Source of the DNA: Euglena gracilis
Lineage: Eukaryota; Euglenida; Euglenophyceae; Euglenales
Assembly: GCA_039621445.1 (NCBI GenBank)
Contig: CP154956.1
Location: forward strand, 77,062,474 to 77,126,473
DNA length: 64,000 nt
Reading direction: 5' to 3'
A model generated the notes under the pieces. It did no database searches and was not told the DNA's origin. It worked only from the letters and a program-made list of their open reading frames with translations. The first letter of the stretch is position 1; each line of letters begins with the position of its first letter. A program made the translations under genes and the position numbers. Positions 37,876 through 50,516 of this stretch are shown one piece after another.

Positions 37876-39950
37876 CCCACGGGTTGCTGCCTCTTTAAAT
37901 CGGCAGAGGTTGAGCGTTTCCCGGTGAAGTTTTAGGGAAGAAATTAGGGCCAGCCAACTCCGGACACGACAGGCTGTAAGAAGCACCTCGCCATCTCGAA
38001 GTGCGGAGCCAGCATTGTTAGGCTCTATAGGCCTAAGTGCTCTTCCAACATGCCCCTTTCTCCCTGATCGGTTCCCCTCGAGGGAGTACGCAAAGGGAAG
38101 GCCTTGAGGCGCTCTTCGGTTATAAAAATGCTGTCCGGCAGGTTCAAAAACCTTCCACGATGGACCTCATAAGATTTGTGTTGCAGAAAGGGTTTTCCTA
38201 TTTTTTGTTGGCTCCCTTGACGGGCAGTTTGTTTGAAACAAATCAAAAAAATTAGCATTTTTTGTGTTTTTTAAAAACACAAAAAACCGCCATTGACGGG
38301 GCAAAAAGAAATTTCCACGATGATTGGGAAACGCAAAGATGAGATTCAAAATGGCTTCAAACAAACAAAATGGCGGAATGGCAAAATGGAAGAAACCTTT
38401 TGAGAAAACAACCAAGAAATGCTGGTTTTGGGGTCATTTTTGGCTAACTTTGGGTCTGGTTACGGGGGAAATTGGGTCAAAAGCGTGGAATTTTTTGTAA
38501 TCAAAAAATCCTTTGAGCAAAAATCCAGAAATCGCTGGGGAAAAAAAAACACAGAAACACACAAAAAAGGTCGAATTTTGCAAAATGGAAAAACACAAAA
38601 AGAAACGCAATTGCATTCCCCCCGTTTGGGTTCAACCTCGAAATCACATCATGGGGGAGGGTTGCCTATGTATGCTTAAAAAAAGTTTTTTTGAAAAGTC
38701 CACAATGATGACATGATGATGCCATGATGATGGTTGTACATTACCTCGCCCCCCCATATCCTGGCGGGTTGCCAGGTTATTGGAACCAACTTTTAGACCT
38801 GCCACCTGCCAGGTAATTTGGGCCCTTTTTTCAGTGCCGTAAAAGATTAAAAAGGGGGGTGCCAAATTATTGGAACCATCTTTTTTGCCCCTCCCCCTGC
38901 CAAGTTATTCGGCCACAGGAGCAAGCCCCGCCAGGTTACTTGGGGGTGGGGGTTATGTTAAAAGCCAAAGATAGATAAAAGCCAAGAAATTTCAACTTTT
39001 GCAGAAAATTGCTCACCTCTTGGGGTTCGTGTTCGGGGATATTGTGCATCTGAGCCCATGACTTCCTGGAACACAGGAGCATAGGAAACACAAATGGCTT
39101 CCAGGACACGAAGAGCGCGAGACCGAGATCCAACCAGAGCACATTGTGACCAGATAAACACCCCAGTGACTCCAGGTACAGAAGCCAGCTGCCTCAAACG
39201 ACCACGCGAGGTGCTGAAGCCCCCATTCTTGCCAATATGGCTGAAAACAGCTTCTCACCCAGCCACCTCAACCCACCCAAAATCGGCTGAAACCTCATAA
39301 AAAACATTGCAGCATTCTGCTGAGCGAACATGCATTCCCTCCCCAGATGGGCTGACAACAAATTGGAAGGCCTAGAAAAGGTGTGCCAAACAGATACCGA
39401 GATTGCAATTCCTCACAGATTCACCTCAGCCCGGAGTGGTTGGCTGGGGGGAGGGGGCAGTCAGTCCCTCCCACATGAGCAGATGCTCTCAAAAATATCA
39501 AACACGCAAAGAAAACTTGGACAAACCCAAGCGATAGAACAGAATGGACCGCAATGGGGGATTCATGGCCAGGCACGTCTCCAAGGCCTGGCTGCCTCTC
39601 ATGCCGGTGGTCCCCAGCAACACAAAGCAATGTCCGTCAGCCCATCGAATGGAACGGGAAGACAAGCCCCTCTGCGCGGGCAACCATGCCTGTCCGACCT
39701 CTCTGGGGCCTATCTTTAGGGGCGACAAATGCTTGAGACAAACTCACACATGCGAAGTTCAAACTGTACAGCAGCTTTTATGACAGCATGAGGATTCCAA
39801 CAATACGAATGGCAAATAACATGATCCCCAAGGATGAGCACCCCCCTGCCAAAAATGATGCCACTGAATTTGAAATCGGCCACAAGGGCTTTCCTCTTTC
39901 GCAGTGTTTCGGAACATACCAAAACATAAAAATGAGACACACACACAGAC
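37876..39950. other. Interval without a supported gene
   Basis: AT-rich sequence with the phrase CTCGAGGGAGTACGC near 38,087 (DIRS-like) and a probable short inverted-repeat element at 38,750-38,955 built of GCCAGGTTATTGGAACC repeats. The rest, 38,960-39,950, contains no frame with convincing coding character. Confidence 0.5.
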
Positions 39951-39954
39951 ACAT

Positions 39955-40345
<391 letters not shown>

Positions 40346-40424
40346 AGCCATATACGTATGCATATACATTTTCATACACATATGCTTTGATTTGCATATA
40401 CATTTTCAAACATTTGCTTTTCCA

Positions 40425-40444
40425 TATATATATATATATATATA

Positions 40445-40483
<39 letters not shown>

Positions 40484-40523
40484 ATATATATATATCTATC
40501 TATCTATCTATATCTATATCTTT
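40425..40523. repeat. (TA)n and (ATCT)n microsatellite
   Basis: TA repeats flank roughly nine ATCT units, then a second TA/ATCT block. Confidence 0.95.
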
Positions 40524-41877
40524 CTGCACATTTGTGTTCTTGATGGGGAACTCAGAAATACCCCCAAAAAGGCAGAGAGAAACGGCAAAAAGTTTGACAA
40601 AGGAAAGGGCCTAATGGGAGTATACTGAATCAATCTCATTTCCTGTCGACACATGAATTTGCAAGAGAAAAAAGCGGGGGAATTGACACATGGCAAATGT
40701 CCAAAATGGGGAGGAAAACAAACAGAAAGGCAGCAAAATAAAAATGATTCCCTGATTGGCATACAACAGAAACAAACAGTAGTGTAACAAGCCAAATGTG
40801 CCCACTAAATCATAGTCTGCAACGCACCGACAATCGACCCTAATGTGCATCAAAAGGACTTGGATGGAGGGGGAGGCGGCTTGAGATGGGGGGGGGGGCA
40901 CGAGCCAGTAAGGTGTGGGGTGCGGGGGATTTCTTAACCCGGGAGCCCATCGACTGGAAAAGCTGTTGTTGTTGCTACGGAAGATGGGGGTCCATTGGTC
41001 CATTGTTGTCCAGCCAACTGCCTGGCTGGATCCATCTGGTACCCAAAAGCAAACAGTCCAAATCCAGCCGACTGGAATTTCTCAGCTGACATTCAGAGAA
41101 TAAAACTTAAAACTTACAGCTTTTCCACACAAAAAAAATGGGATAAGAGAACACCCTGGGAGACCGTCTGGGAGCTGCTGGCTGGAAGCAAGGTGCTAGC
41201 TGGCTGGCTGGTTGGTTGGACCCCCCAGGGGCCCTTTTCGTCCAAAAAAAAATGGCAAAAAAAGCAACCAAAATCTGAATTATAGCGTGAAGCATGAATT
41301 ACGGGCCAGGCCGGGCCTTTTTGCCCGCAATTTTTTGTGTAGAAAATTCACATTTTTCTGCAATGAATATAACAATTTTCACCGCTTTTGAACTAAAAAC
41401 TGGGGTTTTGGAGAATTTTTCGGACTCCTTGCTTTCTCGACGGTCCACTCCCTCCACAAATTGCAGGGTCCTAAAGAAATCCTCTGGTGGGGTGTGGGGA
41501 GGGCACTGGAGAGGCAAAAGGGGAGCGGGAGCAGCGGGAGGTAAAGCAGGCAAAAGGGGAGGAGGATGGGGCAGGGGCCCTGGACTGCATCAGGGGGCAA
41601 AATGCGGCGGCTGTGTCGGACAATGGTGGGCAGGCACATCACAGAGGAGGAGGGGACTCTACTCTGAAGATTCTGACATGCGTCTGTTTTCGTGGTGCTG
41701 GGGCAGTGTGCATTGAAAAACAAAAAAATCCTGGAAAAAAAAACTGCGTGCTTCCAACTCCAGCACTTTCCCTTTGGGCAAAAGAGGACAGACTCCCTTA
41801 TTTTTCTGCATTGGGGCCCTGCACATCTTGGTGGTCAACCCCAAAACATGTTCCTCTGACCCACTGACGACTCTCAC

Positions 41878-42033
41878 CTTTGCTCCCCAAGGCGACCAAA
41901 GGAGGTACCAGCCCATCCCTGGGGACAGTCGATAGGGCCGGGCCTGGAATGGTCTGCGCCACGGCGTCGCTGAACGACTCCTGGTCTTTGAGCAGGGCCA
42001 CATAGGGGGAAAGGGTGTTGATTGGCCCCAGCA
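41878..42033 (-). CDS. Possible isolated exon of an unknown gene
   Basis: On the minus strand a CACAG acceptor (AG at 42,034-42,035) is followed by an open stretch encoding LGPINTLSPYVALLKDQ, ESFSDAVAQTIPGPALS and VPPLVALGSK, ending at a good donor AAAG|GTGAGAG. Base use and residue mix look coding. A second candidate, ending FQCTLPQHHENRRMSESSE and a stop, is near 41,655-41,720 after a TTTCCAG acceptor. I do not recognise the protein and cannot find a start, so this may be part of a small minus-strand gene spanning about 41.6-42.2 kb. Confidence 0.35.
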
Positions 42034-42512
42034 CTGTGATGGGTCACATTCTCACCCCCCCCCCCAAGGTTGCTGTGGCTGCCTGCCCGTTTCCTGAGTG
42101 GCATTGCGACTTGAACAAATTGCTCCTTAGCAACGCAACCCCAAGCAGACCACAACACAAGAATATCCCGAGAATACTCACGTTACACACTGGTTCCTCA
42201 CACGGTCAGTCAAGGGGGAAGAGCCCTAGACCCAGGTGATGAAAAATTACTTCTTTCCATCTGCAGCTATCTGGCCCAAAAAAATCATTTCTGAAAGCCC
42301 AGAAATGTGCCGGATTTATTGGGGGTGTTCAAAAACAAGATTCTTACTTTTGGAGATCTCAAGATTTCTTTCTGGGATCTTCCAGCAAGGCCCTCACTCC
42401 GTACAGGGACAGAGCAGCCAGAGACCACTGGAACCCAACAGCACCCCCCCCCCCCTGCCATCCGCCTCGGAACCGAGACTTGGTGATGTGGCCCAACAAA
42501 CGCAGCTCCTGC

Positions 42513-42852
42513 CATACAATTTTTTACCGACCCCCGGGGAGGAGGGGGGGCCACTCCACTTTTCGAAAAACCAGTCAGACACTTTTTTCGGGAAAGCAGC
42601 CAGTCACCCCCCCCGGGGGGCGGTCACGCTGGGATCCAAAGGAAATTTGACCAAAAACGGGCAAAAAAGGACAAAAAAATCCGGTGCCTTCGGCGCTGGG
42701 TCACTTTAGTGGCTTTTTGCTGCCCCCCCCCCCCCACGGGGGGAGGGGGTCCGGACCAAAACCCAGTCAGTCACTCCGAAAAAACCAGTCACCCACCCCC
42801 CCGGGGGGGGGGGGAGGGGGGGGGGGTCGGCCAGTGACTAAGTGATTGTATG
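42513..42852. mobile_element. MITE (CATACAATTTTTTACCGACC family), 340 bp
   Basis: An exact 8-bp duplication GCTCCTGC flanks it (42,505-42,512 and 42,853-42,860). The short inverted ends are CATACAAT. The interior repeats CCAGTCAGTCACT phrases and GGTCGGCCAGTG. A second copy of nearly the same length, at 60,065-63,537, is split by element P3. Confidence 0.8.
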
Positions 42853-42939
42853 GCTCCTGCTGCGCAATCGCTGGGCTCCAAAACCTCCCTTGCTTCATCT
42901 GCAGTGCACGATCCCCTCTTGCTTCGTACAGCCCTGCCA

Positions 42940-43132
42940 CAATACCTCCCCCCCCCCTGGGCGCTTGGCCTGGGCCATGATTGAAGGTAAGGCCAGGGGG
43001 GCCAACCTTAGGGGGGCCAAGTTTGCAAGTTAAGAATTTCGGCAGCCATGTACAAAAGGCCTAAGGCCAACTTTAGGGGGGCCAAGTTTGCACGTAAGGA
43101 GGAGGGGGGCCAAGCGCCCGGGGGGGGGGAGG
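42940..43132. mobile_element. C-run-terminated MITE, copy 2 (GCGCTTGG family)
   Basis: TACCTC, a C run and GGGCGCTTGGCC form the left end. The right end is the inverse with a G run and GAGGTAA. The interior is the complement of the copy at 20,811-20,992. Confidence 0.65.
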
Positions 43133-44577
43133 TAATTTTTCATTAGAGCGTCTTTATTTCCTCTGGCACCTCTCAACCACCTGCATGTGAAATGGGGGGA
43201 AGGAGGGGAAGCAAGCCTGGTAGGGGGGTGGTCGGACCCCCACCCGTGAGGTGGGGGGTCGACCCCCCCCTATCCACCATGGCACCCACTCAGAGAGAAT
43301 TTTTTCGGTGCTTTCGGCGTCGAAGGAGACTTTGGCCTATAAATCGCGCCCCGGGAAACACGGGAAGGCATGGTGGGGGGTTGGACCCCCCCTACCACCA
43401 AAACGGGGTTTTGCCAGTGCTTTCGCAAAAAAGAAACATGCTGGGGACAAAAAAAAACCAATTAAAACCATACATGGTATACATGATTTTCCTTTTTTAA
43501 AGCGCAATTTTACGCGGTTTTTTGGGGACCCATTTTTTTCGGCTTTACAGAACATTGCTTGCAAAGGTCTTCTCCAAAAATGTCATTTCAGGGCATATTG
43601 CAAATCTTTGGCATGAGATCGGGGGAGGAGTGGAAACACAAATGCGTTTTTTTGCAGTCCTTTTTGTGTTGCCCAACTTGGCAAATTTTTGTGGATCTTT
43701 TTATTTATTTCTTTCCTGGTGATTTCCTGATTTGCATTTTTTGACTTAAAGAAATTCCACATTTTGACCGAGACCACATTTTTTCCTGGAGATCAAACTG
43801 TTTGTCATTTTTTTCATTTTTGGGCATTCTCTTTGGAAAATTGCATGATTTTGGAATAATGATGCTCCCATGGCGGCAGGGAGCACCCTAATGCCCCCCC
43901 AGGGGGGGGAGGGGACGTTTAGGGACTCCAGGGGGGTCAGCAAAAAAAAATTGGGTTATTGATGGTCTGGGGCTAGGGTTAGGAGTTGGGGGGGGGTTGG
44001 GGATATTTGTTCCATCGTCCCAAGGTTGGGTCTAAATTTGGGGGGGGGGGTTACAACTCACCCCAGATACCTCCTTCGGGAGGGGGGTGATCCTTCGGCC
44101 GGAGAGACGCCTTGGTCTGCACCCAGGGAGGCGTGGAGAAACGGCAAAGCTCCAACTGGAATTGAGAGGGGGGTGCAGTGCGGGTCATGGGGGGGACAGG
44201 TGGGGTTGGCGAGGGGCAGAGGGTGCAGAGACAGGGGGAGGGGCAGAGTTGCCACAACCAGTGCCATCAAACGTGGAATAAATGCTGGCCAGAGCTTTCA
44301 CTGGCCTTCTTTGGATGCCCGTTGCAACAGGATTGGCTTTTTTCAAGGCTCAACCAATCAATCACCGTCCCCTTGGCCATCTGCAGACTGGTGATGGTCT
44401 GATTAAACCCCCCTCCCAAATAACACCCCCCAAAAAACACACCCCCCTTGGGGGCCGATTTCGAGCGAGCAAATAACACCCCCCCCTGTTTTCCTTTTGG
44501 TTTTCCATGTAAAAATAACACCCCCCTCCAAATAACACCGCCCCCCCTGGGGCCCCAACTCGGGTGCCCAAATAACA
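43133..44577. other. Interval without a supported gene
   Basis: It holds repeat-like sequence with GGGGTCGACCCCCC and CTTTCGGCG phrases (43,200-43,470), a GGGTTATTGATGG phrase shared with 57,510 (43,950), and several AAATAACACCCCCC units (44,405-44,560) that run into the ACAT microsatellite. Confidence 0.5.
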
Positions 44578-45109
44578 CATACATACATACATACATACAT
44601 GCATACATACATACATACATACATACATACATACATACATACATACATACATACATACATACATACATACATACATACATACATACATACATACATACAT
44701 ACATACATACACACATACATACATACATACATACATACACACATACATACATACATACATACATACATACATACATACATACATACATACATACATACAT
44801 ACATACATACATACATACATACATACATACATACATACACACACATACATACATACATACATACATACATACATACATACATACATACATACATACATAC
44901 ATACATACATACATACATACATACATACACATACATACACACATACACACATACATACATACATACATACATACATACATACATACATACATACATACAT
45001 ACATACATACATACATACATACATACATACATACATACATACATACATACATACATACATACATACATACATACATACATACATACATACATACATACAT
45101 ACATACATA
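44578..45109. repeat. (ACAT)n microsatellite, left part
   Basis: About 530 bp of ACAT with few interruptions (ACAC near 44,710, 44,738, 44,838 and 44,930-44,950). It continues as 48,760-48,792 and 50,818-51,290, split by elements P1 and P2. Confidence 0.95.
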
Positions 45110-48100
45110 CTTAGGAGGCATAAACTGCCCATGAAAAAATTGACTGGGCGCATTGGAAATCGACCCAAAAATAGCAACAAAAACCTCCCAAAATTTTTAG
45201 GTGCCAGAGTTGACTTGAAAGTTTTGGAGTTTTTTTGATGGTGTAGGAGGGGAAGCGGGAATCCGCTTCCTTTTTGGGGGGAAGCGAAAAAACGCTTCAC
45301 CCTGAACTTTTTGAAATAGCTAAAAGTGCACATATTTTTTGAAATTTGACATCGGCGGAAGCGGATTACCGCTTCCTGTGAAACTTTTTATAGGGAAGCG
45401 GTTATCCACTTCCTCCACTTCATATCACAACAAGTAGGCACCTTTAGAACTGGCATCAACCTCATCAACATAAGACATCATCCAACGTCTTTACTACATT
45501 AAAACAATTGTCACCAAAAGAAGCCTTATGGCAGCAATCATCTGCTGGAAAGCACAAAGCAGGGGAAGCGTGTTTCCGCTTCCTATGGGTGGGCCAGATA
45601 AAGTAGTTGCATGTGGGGAGCAGGTTCGGCGATGGCCGTTCTCGCCCTATGCCACTGGGGGACTTATATTGGTGACGACTTCAGTGCCCATCTACTGTTG
45701 TCTAACCCCTGGGTCAGTTATGGCTTCACGAGAGGTCTCCGGCGGCTGAATGGTGACTGCCTGAACTGTGCTTGAAATATGCCTGGACTCAGTCTGATTG
45801 TTGTGGTGCCATCTCAGATGGTTCTGGGAGCGGATGGGTGGTGGGTTTACATGGCTTACAAGCAGCGTGTTTAGAATTGATTGGGGAACGGAGGCAAAAA
45901 GGCCTCTGTACAGGGATTTTGGTGATGACTTTGAGTGGGCTGTTTTGCTGTGGGTTGCTGGACACCGTGTTTTGAGGCTCCTTTGAGGAGGAAAGTTGCC
46001 GGGTAGGGATTAGTTTGCATGAGGCTGACACTGTGTCTACAGCAACAACGTGTTTCCACCAGGCTGAAAGCCAACGGAGTTGTCTTGTTCAAGAAGGGAG
46101 GCAGCATAGAGCTGGACAATGGGTCAGGCGCATTTGGGGGCGCTGAGGATCACTAAAGATTGGAACCAATCTCCTTAAACCCTGTGAAACCGTTTTCCAG
46201 GTCCATTCAATGCTTAAACACAGCGTCCTGGAATAGGTTCTGTCATTGGGATGCGAAGGTGTCCCCAAATACCTGGTGTGCGCGGGGGGTGGGAGTGATG
46301 TGCCAGAATCAAATTGTTGAATGCACCTGGAACTATGCCAGCAGTGGAATCCGATGAACACTTCACAAAAGTTGGAATGAAGCGGAAACCAGCTTCGTCA
46401 GGGAGGAAGCGTAATCCCGCTTCCTCCCTATGCGGGAAGCGGTTTTGCGCTTTCTCTTTGGAAAGTGGTCCCCTCCTACCCACAGGTGGTAGAGACAGCA
46501 GAAACGGGACGTGCAGAGCCTGATAAGACTGGCTGTGTGTCCCGTGAGCCTTCTGGGAGTATGGTGAGTGTGCAGTTCACCAAGTCATGTGCTGCCGAGA
46601 GCCGTCGGTCGGCCTTGAGGACAAAGACAGCCCTCCGGAGCCCCTCTCCTGACTAGTAACTGCCGGGGGTGGGCCATAAACATGGCCTGGGAGGAACAAA
46701 TGGACGAAACCTCACAGATAAGACCCACCTGCCTGCGCTTTGGCCGGGGAAGAAAGAACTTGAGGGGGGGTTTGAGACACAATTCCACATAGGTGGATAT
46801 TTTGGGGGAGCTTTGCATTGTATCTCAAGTTGAAAGGGGGCCTGTTTAAAGGGGAAATGGCCCAGATTTTTTGATTTTCAGCAAAATGTCTGGTACTCCA
46901 CTTCCAGCCTTCACTGTGCCTTGTTTTCTTTCCCTGGCACCAGAAATCAACCCACCGAAGAAACAGATACACAGTTGACAATGGAAAAGGGAGGACACTT
47001 GCCTCCATTCACTTGAAACCGCCGTCTTCCTTCACCTTCTGGGTCCCCATCCCACGTCTCCTTTCTCCTTGACCCCTTCTGGGCTGTCATTTGCTTGCGA
47101 ACACCAAAGATGTCCTCTGGAATGGACTGCCACAGGTAAAGCCCAACACCACCTTCAAGCTGCGTTCACTGATCTCCTCTCATTCTCATTTCTACGTGCG
47201 TCATCTCATGTGCGCTGCTCCTCTCAACGACCTTGCTCAAAACCAACCATCACCACACCCCTCTACAATGCGCACCAAGCCACTTCTGCCCTTGTCCCCT
47301 GCTGCAGGAACTGCTCTGCAACCTCTGCAGGATTCCCAGGGATGAAGAAGCCCCAAAGAAACCAACGGAAACACGTTTCAGGTTATTCTGGAAAACACAA
47401 ATGAAGCGGATTTGCGCTTCCTCGTTCAATCCTGGGGCAAGTCCTCCAACCGGCTGTTGCTGTTGCCGTCCCTGAGTGCGGCAGGCAATCACCTCCTCAT
47501 CGTACATCCTGAATCCTCCATCAGTTCAAGGAAGCGGCTTTCCGCTTCCTTGAATCAAACCTTGACGTCTAAGGCCGCTCCCCATGTTTGTCTCAGGAAA
47601 GAGGAGGCACTCTCCGAACCACATGGTAAGCCGTGTCATCCACAATGCTGAATCCCAGCTCGTTATTGAACCCACAAAGTACTTCAGACCTATCACGTTT
47701 GGCTGAAAACCGTCCCAGACGGCCCTCCCCCCCGATTCAATTCCGGTGCCGTTAATCAATTGTCACAATGCCCCACACCGTGCACAATGACTGCACTCGT
47801 TGGGAGGGTAAAATGCATCCCCTTTGAAAGTGCACAGCTGCGGGTCTTCCAGGGACCAAACAAGATGGCTGCTGTGGGAACACCAACGCATGCAGGTGGC
47901 TTTCCATGTCCTGCAATACAATTGGGCCAAATCACAGCATGTCGTTGACAACCAGGTTTCCCATATAACGGCTCTATACCTCCTGCCCCCCTCCCCATGC
48001 ATTTGTACATCATTTTGCAAGGTCCTATCCGGACCAGTTGGGCATGTTCTACGACTCGAGAAGATGAAGGTTCCATCACAGCACAAGCTAAGCCTTTGTC

Positions 48101-48759
48101 CACTCACCAACACCCGAAACTCCATCACATACGGCCTAGGTTGAATTGTGTATGTGCCAGATGTAGGCTGCGGGTTCCGACTTCATCTCCCCCTTGTTTT
48201 CATGCTCCTTCAGACCACTCAGGCCTTCGAAGTCATGGCCTCGAAAAATTCAAATCGTCAGGAGGAAGCGTGATTCCGCTTCCTCCTGGCCACTATGAAA
48301 ATTTCAGGGGGTTTCTGCTGTATGCATCCTCGGAACCTGCGCCTGCCCCTCATTTCCGCTGATTGGCGTCAAATAAGGAAGCGGTTTTTGGTAATCACCG
48401 CTTCCTCTTCTCCTCTCTGTCCTCGTGAGGCCCCATTTTGGGTCATTTTAGGTTTCGGCGCCTCGGAGTGCAGTAGAACTGGGCAGTGACGAAGCGGTTT
48501 TTCGCTTCATCTGAAATTTTTGTGCACTTTTCGCCGATTTCGGCTTGCACTCAAAAATGTATACCCCTTTTCGCTCATTTCAGCCTCCTATAGAGGTTCG
48601 TTACTCCAAGCCAAAACACCGGCAGAAACGGCCTAAATACGGCCTCTTCCAAGAAAAGCTAAAAATTTGGGGGTTCAGACGAAGCGTTTTTCCGCTTCCT
48701 CCTCTTCCACTTTCCGCTTCAAACCGTCCAAAATTGTTGGGCAATTTATGCCTCCTAAG
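45110..48759. mobile_element. Element P1: inverted-repeat element with dispersed GAAGCGG palindromes
   Basis: The ends are CTTAGGAGGCATAAACTG and the inverse of CTTAGGAGGCATAAATTG, inverted over 22 bp with one mismatch. Both flanks are ACAT repeat, giving ACATA next to each end (a 5-bp duplication, though 9 bp is also possible in this repeat). Inside are about 13 palindromes. The best have the form GGAAGCGG-N4-CCGCTTCC, for example at 45,251, 45,357, 47,529 and 48,263. No transposase, recombinase or helicase motif was recognised in any frame. Some short frames show ordinary composition, so a spliced gene cannot be excluded. Confidence 0.7.
45251..48698. repeat. Palindrome family GGAAGCGG-N4-CCGCTTCC (about 13 sites)
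   Basis: Sites at about 45,251, 45,281, 45,357, 45,394, 45,564, 46,379, 46,405, 46,435, 47,403, 47,529, 48,261, 48,377, 48,491 and 48,681. The central nucleotides vary (GAAT, ATTA, TTAT, GTTT, AATC, CTTT, GATT) while the arms are kept, often with compensating flanking bases (GGAGG...CCTCC). Confidence 0.85.
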
Positions 48760-48792
48760 ACATACATACATACATACATACATACATACATA
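48760..48792. repeat. (ACAT)n spacer between P1 and P2
   Basis: Eight ACAT units separate the right end of P1 from the left end of P2, showing that both inserted into one repeat tract. Confidence 0.9.
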
Positions 48793-49195
48793 CTGTCATA
48801 GGAAAAAATAACATCCGTAAAAAATAACATCTAAGCCACTTTTAGATGTTATTTAGTCAGATGTTATTTTTTCTTCATTTGCTCCAGAAATAAGTCGAAA
48901 ATAGATAAGATGTATAAAGTGGATAGGATGTGGGATGAAGAACACGAACGACTGTGACAATCATTACCAAAGGACGAGGCTGTCCATCAAGCTTGCATTC
49001 AATCCTTGCCTTTTTGAAGTAAAGAATGTACCGTTTCATGGGTTATGCTCTGGATACTCTCATACCAGATGCTATTTGTTTGTGTCGGGATCACCCAGTT
49101 ATTGCAATATATGCCCGACCCCCCCTCCTGGACCGGGGGGAGTCCGACCCTCCCACCTGCCTTAAGCCCACACTGGTCAAGTGTGGGGTGTGTGG

Positions 49196-50516
49196 CAGAC
49201 CTCTCCTTAGTGTGTATCCTAGGTGCACAGGGATACACAAAAAATTTTTTGGCGATACACAGGGATACACAAATTTTTTTTTGGTGATACACATGGATAC
49301 ACAAAATTTTTTTGGTGATACACAGGATATACAAAAAAATTTTGGCGATACACAAAGAATACATGAATACACAAAAAATAATACAAAAAAGGACGGGTTG
49401 ATCTGTTGACACCATTGCCGTAAAGTTGAGCGGACATTGGCCCCAGCTCAACCCGCAAAAGCGTGGCAGGGAATCTCACCCTGCTGTGGTAGGGGGAGGG
49501 GCGCTACTCCCTCGCATGGCAAATGCAGAGCCCCGGTACATTTGCCCATACCCCGGCTCACCTGTTTTTTTTTGATTTTTTTTTTTGCTTTTTAGAGTTT
49601 TTTTTTGGCACATGTCAGATGATCACACACATTTGGGATTGAAATTGTCAGTTGGATGTCGATCCAAGGACGCGTTTCTTGGCATCCTCCAATAACCTTC
49701 TCACACCAGGTGGAATGCCCAGACGACTCATGTCTTCCACGCTGAGAAATTGAATTGTTTCTTTGGTTTCAAACCCCTCATTCCGCACAAAACGGCCGAG
49801 AATCGGATTGTTGGTAACGAGATCTTGAAACCATGAGCAGGAATACAACGCACTGTCTGGGGGGACATTTTGTGGCTCCTCTTCTTTTTTTTGAGGGACG
49901 ATTGGAGGAGGGTGAACTGTCACAGATGCAGCTGACGATGTTCCCTCCGAATGTTCATTCAAATAAGAAGAAGCGGAATCAGAATTTTCTGATGTTCTCT
50001 CTGTGTCTCCATCACTCTCTGCATCAGAAGATGAAAACCCCTCCGAGGAGGAGTCCGCCTCGTCAGCCCGGGAGGTCCGCAACTGCCTTCGGGCTGTCCT
50101 GCGGTCGCAGGAACCAGCCCACCGTCGAACACAGGAGCCACGGACGACCATTTTGCCAATTACTTTGGAATATTTTGCTTTCATTGGCCTGTCACGGCCA
50201 GGCAATTTCAATTTCTTTCTGGGTGGGACATTGGAATCTCCAGGGGGCGATTGAGGGCTGTCGCTCTCCATGCCCTCCTCCGATTCCGCCTGGTTGTTGT
50301 CCTCGCTCCGCACCGGCGCAGAAGAAAAAGCAAGAGACATTTGCTTCATTGCTGTGAGGAGAGACTGAGATACACAGGGATACACAAATTTTTTTGGCGA
50401 TACACGGGGATACACAATTTTTTTTTGGCGATACACATGGATACACAAATTTTTTTTTGGCGATACACAGGATACACAAAAATTTTTTTCGGCGATACAC
50501 ACTAAGGAGAGGTCTG
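49196..50516. mobile_element. hAT-like element carrying a SAM-like-domain ORF
   Basis: Perfect 23-bp inverted ends beginning CAGACCTCTCCTTAGTG are flanked by an exact 8-bp duplication GTGTGTGG (49,188-49,195 and 50,517-50,524). Next to each end are four to five copies of GATACACAGGGATACACAAA followed by a T run (49,225-49,380 and 50,368-50,505), in the same orientation. No hAT transposase is present. The only good ORF is the SAM-like protein on the minus strand. Confidence 0.85.
49648..50349 (-). CDS. Acidic, Ser-rich protein with NLS-like and SAM-like segments
   Basis: A 233-codon frame starts at ATG 50,349 (MKQMSLAFSS). The frame is open further upstream, but that part translates the GATACACA repeat, so this Met is preferred. 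Order: acidic N-terminus, a nuclear-localisation-like PPRKKLKLPGRDRP, a basic stretch, a long Ser/Asp/Glu-rich linker (SSSEGFSSSDAESDGD), and a C-terminal helical domain from about residue 170 (WFQDLVTNNPILGRFV, ETIQFLSVEDMSRLGIPPG, VRRLLEDAKKRVL). The LSVEDMSRLGI-P-x-G-x-R pattern fits a SAM domain, a protein- or RNA-interaction fold. The frame is intact inside a transposon without transposase, so it may be element cargo. Function unknown. Confidence 0.6.
   Translation of the reverse strand: MKQMSLAFSSAPVRSEDNNQAESEEGMESDSPQSPPGDSNVPPRKKLKLPGRDRPMKAKYSKVIGKMVVRGSCVRRWAGSCDRRTARRQLRTSRADEADSSSEGFSSSDAESDGDTERTSENSDSASSYLNEHSEGTSSAASVTVHPPPIVPQKKEEEPQNVPPDSALYSCSWFQDLVTNNPILGRFVRNEGFETKETIQFLSVEDMSRLGIPPGVRRLLEDAKKRVLGSTSN

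Noticed and set aside
44578-45121. Long frames of Tyr-Val-Cys-Met or Thr-Tyr-Ile-His repeats
   Set aside because: They are translations of the ACAT microsatellite, open in several frames on both strands, with no other coding evidence. The same applies to 50,783-51,400 and 39,955-40,345.
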